A DNA stretch of 64,000 bases from Nosema muscidifuracis (taxonomy: Eukaryota > Microsporidia > Nosematidae). Both the position numbers and the translations under genes were made by a program. Each line of letters opens with the position of its first letter. Positions within the stretch are counted from its first letter, which is position 1. Positions 59,379 through 64,000 of this stretch are shown here, in pieces. The notes under the pieces were generated by a model, which was not told the DNA's origin, searched no databases, and was given only the letters and a program-made list of their open reading frames with translations. Location of the stretch: NCBI GenBank assembly GCA_028335825.1, contig JAIOKI010000017.1, positions 186,001 through 250,000 of the forward strand. The letters are read 5' to 3'.

Positions 59379-61378
59379 ATGTATACTGAGTTTCTTTCCA
59401 TCAGTTTAATATATTTTTTTTTAAATGGAATATTCAAAACAGTTAACTTTAGCAAAGAGATAAACGAAACCAGACCTTGCGATATTACAGGTGAAAGTCC
59501 CAAATACGATTCAATAATTTATATAGTTTTTGATGCTTTACGATACGACTATACACTTTTCAACTTGACAAATCCATCCCATTATTTGCATAATAATATG
59601 CCAAATTTCAACAATATTCCTCACAAATTTAATGCTCTGAGTATTTGTGCTATTCCCACGTCTACAACATGCAGAATCACAGGGTTATTGACAGGTACTC
59701 CATCAAATTTTTTAGAAGGTACTAAAACATTTATGAATCAAAGATTGGATATTGACAATATGGTGGACCAAATGTATAAAAGATTTGATGGAAGTGTTTC
59801 TTTTTATGGTGATAGAACATGGCTTGATCTCTGTCCTGTACTAAAAAATTGTCCAAATTATACTATCGAACCCTACTCTAAAAAAAATTTGGAAGTTAAT
59901 GAGGTTTCAGCTATGTCTGCTTTTTTAGATAGAATGGGTAATGACAAAGCAATGATTGCACATTTTATATCTTTAGATGCTTTTGGTCATTTGTATGATA
60001 CAAACCATTATGAACTTAAAAACTCGTTGATTCGATTTGATAATTTTATTAAAGAAGTTTACGAAAGAATGGGAGAAAATACTCTTCTTGTTCTAACAAG
60101 TGATCATGGTGTTAATGATGATGGAGAACATGGCGGTGTTTCTACACACGAAATGTCTTCATTTGTTTCGTTTATATCTAAGAAAGAGCTTGATATTAAA
60201 CAGGTAGATAGCGAATTATCCAATCTTAGAAAGAATTACATCAGTAGAAAGTATGACATAAATAATGATATATTTGTCAATCGTCCTGATACAGCTGAGT
60301 GTAATATAATACATCAGGATGATATTCTTCCTACTGTATGTTATCTATTAGATATACCTGTTCCTAAAAATTCGTATGGAAATGTAATACATGAACTTGT
60401 AGATAACGAAAGATATTTAAAATGGTTTTATACGCAGAAATTAGAAATGGTTGATATAAAAAAGATATCGAAAATCTTTTTATCTCTCATTATAGACTTA
60501 CATTAGATATTTATAACAAATATTCTGGTACTAATTCTCATTTTTTACTTTTTAGCTCTATTCTTTTTATTGGTCTAAGTATATTCGTAATATCTCATTA
60601 CAAAAATTTTTTAACTTTTAGTAGCGGCTTACTGATATTTGCTATTATTATGGTGTCACATTCCATACTAGCATTTGAGAAAGAGAAATTTATTTGGATG
60701 TTTGTATTTCTAGTTTACAATTTCAAACCTATTAATATAGTAGGAATGATTATGTTTCATTTATACGATCAAAAAGAAAAAACGTTTTTATTTTTTATCT
60801 GCTTAGGATTTATAGTATTGTACAGTATTTTTAAAGAGATAAACAAATCAGAAAAAAAGAAATCTAACAAATTTAATCCAGAAATATACATTTACTTGAT
60901 ACTTAGTGGAATAAAATATTATTATCCAGGGTATATTGACAACAGAGAATATATAGGAACATTCCCTTCACTAAAGATAATGTCTTCATTGGTATTTCCT
61001 CCAAAATACAACATGTTTCTATCGATATTACCACTTCTTGATTTCAAGATGTCTTTTTGGAATTCTTTTTGCCTTCTTAATTTACTAAGTGGAATTAAAC
61101 AGATTGATAAGATTGATTATTCAGTTCCTTATGTTTTTACAGAAACTCCATCTCCTTTATATAGTGGTATACCTTCAATATTCTATTTTGTATATCCAAG
61201 ATTTTTAATTAAAAAAGATTCAAATTATTATCTAATGAATATGCTAAGTTTGCTTATAGCATGTGGAGTGACGTATTGGGAATTTGATACTATGGTGTTT
61301 TATCGATATTTTGCTGATAGGTGCTTCTTTATATGCCTTTTCTTTGTAATTGATACTATTTTAATTAAATTACAATAA
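59379..61378 (+). CDS. GPI ethanolamine phosphate transferase, Gpi13/PIG-O-like, with one apparent frameshift
   Basis: Adds ethanolamine phosphate to a mannose of the GPI anchor precursor in the ER membrane. The start is the ATG at 59379, three bases after a run of five C (59371-59375). The N-terminal signal anchor (FLSISLIYFFLNGIF) is followed by an alkaline-phosphatase-like domain: IVFDALRYDY near residue 52 (catalytic Asp), IPTSTTCRITGLLTG near 93 (nucleophile Thr region), HFISLDAFGHLYD near 190 and LTSDHGVNDDGEHGG near 239 (metal ligands). This wording is closest to PIG-O. The C-terminal multi-span membrane half (about 61378 back to 60455) lies in another frame: the first frame closes at 60506 and the second is open from 60455. 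A one-base loss near the six-A run at 60458-60463 would explain it. Sequencing error or a real mutation cannot be told apart here. It converges with the ubiquitin-eS31 gene. Confidence 0.85.
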
Positions 61379-61414
61379 TTTGTTTTAATGAAGTAGTTTT
61401 AAAAGTAAGATAAT

Positions 61415-61575
61415 TTATATTATAAAAATTATATGACATAAAATTAATTTTTTACTGAAGTAAAGAAAAAACAATTCTAATTATAAAAATTGTATGCATA
61501 AAATTAATTTTTTTTGAATAAAAGAAAAAACAATTTTAATTATAAAAATTGTATGCATAAAATTAATTTTAAATA
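61415..61575. repeat. Tandem repeat, unit about 66 bp, between two convergent genes
   Basis: Two near-perfect units and one diverged unit with the core ttataaaaattgtatgcata plus aaattaatttttt and gaaaaaacaat. Occupies nearly all of the 220-bp spacer between the Gpi13-like gene and the ubiquitin gene. Confidence 0.85.
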
Positions 61576-61597
61576 ATTTCTGAAAGCAATATTTTAT

Positions 61598-62053
<456 letters not shown>

Positions 62054-62249
62054 TTATGGGGTATAAAAAAATTTAAAAATAAAATATTTTAGAATTTTAT
62101 TTTGTTTCGTATTTGTTGTTATAAAAAACATGAAACAACAAAAATAATTTAATTTTGATTTTTTTGACTTTTATGCAAATTATACAAATATTTAAATAAA
62201 AAATTATGCATAAACTTATTTAATAATGATCAGAAAAAAAAAAAAGATT

Positions 62250-62253
62250 CCCC
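62250..62253 (+). promoter_or_regulatory. CCC start-site motif of the Bet4-like gene
   Basis: Sequence gattcccctgatcagaATG puts a C-run eight bases before the in-frame ATG at 62262. No C-run or G-run precedes the upstream ATG at 62226, whose extra 12 residues (MIRKKKKIPLIR) are an unlikely N-terminus. Confidence 0.6.
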
Positions 62254-62261
62254 TGATCAGA

Positions 62262-63173
62262 ATGATAATTCACAATACAAAAGAAGGAGAGTATTCTGAA
62301 GACACTGAATTACTAAATAAAATTATAGCTATTGAGAAAACTAAAGACCCTTATCAATATTGCCTACAAAGACTAAGGTATATGACAGAAGATTATAAAT
62401 CATGGAATATTTTAAAATTATTTGATACTTATGTTGAGCAATTAAAATTAAATGAAAGAAGTATAGAATTCAATCCTAAGTCTTATGATACATGGTATCA
62501 CAGATATTATACATTTATGAAGATACTTGATTCAAATATTGAAAATATTAAGAAATTAAGAGAAAGGGATATTGGACTTATTCAAATATTATTAAAATTT
62601 GATAAAAGAAATCTTCATTGTTGGAATTATATTAACAAAGTATATAATAATAAGTTAGACTTTGTTCCCAGAGATGTTACTAATTATACTTATTTACATT
62701 ATTGTAAATCTTTTAATAGTATTTCATGTGTATTTACAGATTGTTATGATCTTGGAGTATGGTTCTATTATTTTGTATGTAAAGAAATTGAATTGTTAAA
62801 TAATTCATTCTATGTACGAAAATATGAAAATGAAATTGAAATAATATTTAAAGAGATATTTACAGGTACAATAATGATAGATTATGAACAATATGAAGTA
62901 AATATACCCATAAAATTTATGAGTATTAAGACTAATTCATTCAATAAGATTTCTATAAATAAAAAAGAATACAACTTAAAGAAATATCATAATAAACAAA
63001 TGAAAAAATATTTTGATAATATTAATAGTTTAGAAAATAATAATTGTGCTTACAATTTTATTTTTAACATGGAACATACCAAAGGAAGATTAGTGAATTG
63101 CAATACTAAGGTATGGAATAATTATATAAATAATTTACAGAATGATGTATATGATATCTATGTGATAAATTAA
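62262..63173 (+). CDS. Rab geranylgeranyltransferase alpha subunit (Bet4/RABGGTA-like)
   Basis: 303 aa from the preferred start at 62262 (315 aa from 62226). Protein prenyltransferase alpha subunits pair with a beta subunit to add isoprenoid groups to C-terminal cysteines of small GTPases in the cytosol. Alpha-subunit (PPTA) repeats are visible: NPKSYDTWYHRYY near residue 71 and FDKRNLHCWNYINKV near 110. The wording NPKSY-TW-HR and ERNFHCWDYRR is that of the type II (Rab) enzyme rather than the farnesyltransferase alpha subunit, but the C-terminal half is poorly conserved, so RAM2-like cannot be excluded. The leucine-rich and Ig-like domains of animal RABGGTA are absent, as in yeast. Its stop lies only 19 bases from the stop of the converging NAC-like gene. 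Confidence 0.75.
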   Translation: MIIHNTKEGEYSEDTELLNKIIAIEKTKDPYQYCLQRLRYMTEDYKSWNILKLFDTYVEQLKLNERSIEFNPKSYDTWYHRYYTFMKILDSNIENIKKLRERDIGLIQILLKFDKRNLHCWNYINKVYNNKLDFVPRDVTNYTYLHYCKSFNSISCVFTDCYDLGVWFYYFVCKEIELLNNSFYVRKYENEIEIIFKEIFTGTIMIDYEQYEVNIPIKFMSIKTNSFNKISINKKEYNLKKYHNKQMKKYFDNINSLENNNCAYNFIFNMEHTKGRLVNCNTKVWNNYINNLQNDVYDIYVIN

Positions 63174-63192
63174 GTGAAAAAAATAAAGACAT

Positions 63193-63441
63193 TTATTTTT
63201 GTTTTTTTAATTGTTCTTCGCAAAATTTTTTTATAAAATTCATATCCATAACCTGTCTAAGTTCTCCGAGAATTAATATAGAATCTGTGTCTTCTATTTC
63301 ATAGATTTTAGGATTATCAACATAGAATTTTTGCTTTTTCACTGACATATTAACACTAATTTCATCATTCCATTCTTTTAATTTCATTGTGGAAAATTTA
63401 TTAAGAACAGATGATTCCTGATCGCTAAGGTCTCGCACCAT
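63193..63441 (-). CDS. NAC-domain protein, nascent polypeptide-associated complex alpha-like
   Basis: 82 aa. The stretch from about residue 36 (QKFYVDNPKIYEIEDTDSI then LILGELRQVMDMN) matches the NAC domain pattern FVI-NP-VYK ... SDTYIVFGEAKIED, with the preceding LKEWNDEISVNM equal to LKEVPGVTRVTI. NAC binds ribosomes as an alpha/beta dimer and shields new polypeptides. The protein is far shorter than yeast Egd2 (174 aa) and lacks the C-terminal UBA domain, which fits microsporidian shortening. The start is backed by a C-run on the coding strand (plus-strand gggg at 63454-63457). Alpha versus beta (Egd1/BTF3) is judged from the motif only. Confidence 0.65.
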   Translation of the reverse strand: MVRDLSDQESSVLNKFSTMKLKEWNDEISVNMSVKKQKFYVDNPKIYEIEDTDSILILGELRQVMDMNFIKKFCEEQLKKQK

Positions 63442-63516
63442 TTAAATGCAAATGGGGTAAAAATTTATACTATAGTATATATAAGAATACACATATAAGA
63501 ATTCGTTGATACTTAT

Positions 63517-63587
63517 GGGGCCATAGCTCAGGGGTAGAGCGGCTGCTTTGCATGCGGTGTGCCCGGGTTCGATTCCTGGTGGCTCCA
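63517..63587 (+). tRNA. tRNA-Ala (anticodon TGC)
   Basis: Full cloverleaf can be drawn: acceptor GGGGCCA pairs with TGGCTCC (one G-T pair), D stem GCTC/GAGC, anticodon stem GCTGC/GCGGT with loop TTTGCAT, T stem CCGGG/CCTGG with loop TTCGATT, and discriminator A. Anticodon T-G-C at 63549-63551. Box A (tagctcaggggt) and box B (ggttcgattcc) promoters are inside. No intron; CCA is not encoded. The variable loop has four bases, one fewer than usual. Confidence 0.96.
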
Positions 63588-63612
63588 ATTTTTTTATAAA
63601 TTTTAAAAAAAA

Positions 63613-63734
63613 TATTTATTATCAATATATAGTAGTAAATTTAATTATAAAAAATTATTTATTATCAATATATAGTAGTAAATTTAATTATTAAAAAATT
63701 CTCTTATTATCAATATATTGTAGTAAATTTTATA
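63613..63734. repeat. Tandem repeat, three units of about 45 bp
   Basis: Core word ttattatcaatatatagtag followed by taaatttaatta, repeated near 63616, 63659 and 63705, between the tRNA gene and the aldo-keto reductase gene. Confidence 0.85.
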
Positions 63735-63825
63735 TATTAAAATTCTTATTCACTTAAATTTAAAATTTAATTTACCGTTAATTTTTATGTTCTCTTTATT
63801 TCAAACAAGAAATATTAATAAAAAA

Positions 63826-64000
63826 TTATTTAAACATTTCAGGTCCCCAATTTTCACCCTTAACATATCTATAATCGCTATTAAGTCCACTTATTTTCTT
63901 AAAGTCTTCATCTTCAAGCTTAAAAATTTCACTATTTTCTTTTATATGACTTTCACTTGTACTTTTAGGTATTACCAAAATATCCCGTTGAATTAACCAG
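63826..64000 (-). CDS. Aldo-keto reductase, C-terminal end only (runs off the window)
   Basis: The last 58 codons of a minus-strand gene whose start lies beyond the window. The frame reads ILVIPKSTSESHIKENSEIF then KLEDEDFKKISGLNSDYRYV, ending in GPEMFK and a stop. This is the C-terminal block of aldo-keto reductases (family pattern ...VIPKS....RI.EN..IFDF.L..EDM..I..LN...R), in which the KS..R.EN residues bind the adenosine phosphate of NADPH. Such enzymes reduce sugars and aldehydes with NADPH; an aldose-reductase-type gene is known from other microsporidia. Here the Arg of the R-x-x-EN pattern reads His. A plus-strand open frame over the same bases is only its shadow. Confidence 0.85.
   Translation of the reverse strand, partial: WLIQRDILVIPKSTSESHIKENSEIFKLEDEDFKKISGLNSDYRYVKGENWGPEMFK

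Noticed and set aside
63787-63996. 69-codon plus-strand frame at the right end
   Set aside because: It is the shadow of the minus-strand aldo-keto reductase end.

Overview
The window looks like a microsporidian (fungus-related, spore-forming intracellular parasite) chromosome end of the Nosema/Vairimorpha type. The evidence is a very AT-rich sequence, a short eukaryotic-ribosome-type SSU gene of about 1.24 kb that still carries the universal motifs, a 5.8S-like stretch fused to the start of the LSU, compact genes on the right, and C-run or G-run motifs just before many start codons, a known microsporidian start-site signal. The genus is an inference; no database was searched.

Layout. (1) 1-38.4 kb is a transposon graveyard. 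I can recognise at least four decayed Ty3/Gypsy-type LTR elements plus one fairly well preserved copy with both LTRs and a target-site duplication (19.4-23.4 kb), several decayed R2/R4(Dong)-type LINEs with restriction-like endonuclease remnants, a Tc1/mariner element with about 117-bp inverted repeats and TA flanks, a MULE, a piggyBac element split by a Merlin element, and stretches I cannot assign. Only one open gene stands in this desert: a cysteine-rich, C-terminally membrane-anchored protein of 280 aa at 9.9-10.7 kb. (2) 38.45-42.34 kb is an rDNA unit in the order SSU-ITS-LSU on the + strand. (3) 42.4-49.93 kb is a head-to-tail pile of copies of one APE-type LINE. One copy carries a long ORF1 and an apparently intact 1236-aa ORF2; one is internally deleted and carries a foreign 155-bp insert; one is a bare tail. 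All end in T-rich tails. (4) 50-64 kb is a gene island with host genes on both strands: a hypothetical protein, a Sel1-repeat Hrd3-like membrane protein, a secreted Ser/Lys-rich protein, tryptophanyl-tRNA synthetase, a charged low-complexity protein, a GPI ethanolamine phosphate transferase (Gpi13/PIG-O-like, with one apparent frameshift), ubiquitin-S27a, Rab geranylgeranyltransferase alpha (Bet4-like), a NAC-alpha-like protein, tRNA-Ala(TGC), and the C-terminus of an aldo-keto reductase running off the window.

Functionally the island mixes translation genes (WRS, eS31, NAC, tRNA) with secretory-pathway genes (Hrd3, GPI anchor synthesis, Rab prenylation). Nothing indicates an operon; genes are convergent or divergent with short spacers, many of which hold their own small AT-rich tandem repeat. 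No CRISPR array, virus-like gene cluster or new multi-gene system was seen. The most novel-looking items are the nested LINE array with T-rich tails, the 155-bp insert that resembles a host promoter plus signal-peptide start, and the lone open gene in the graveyard.
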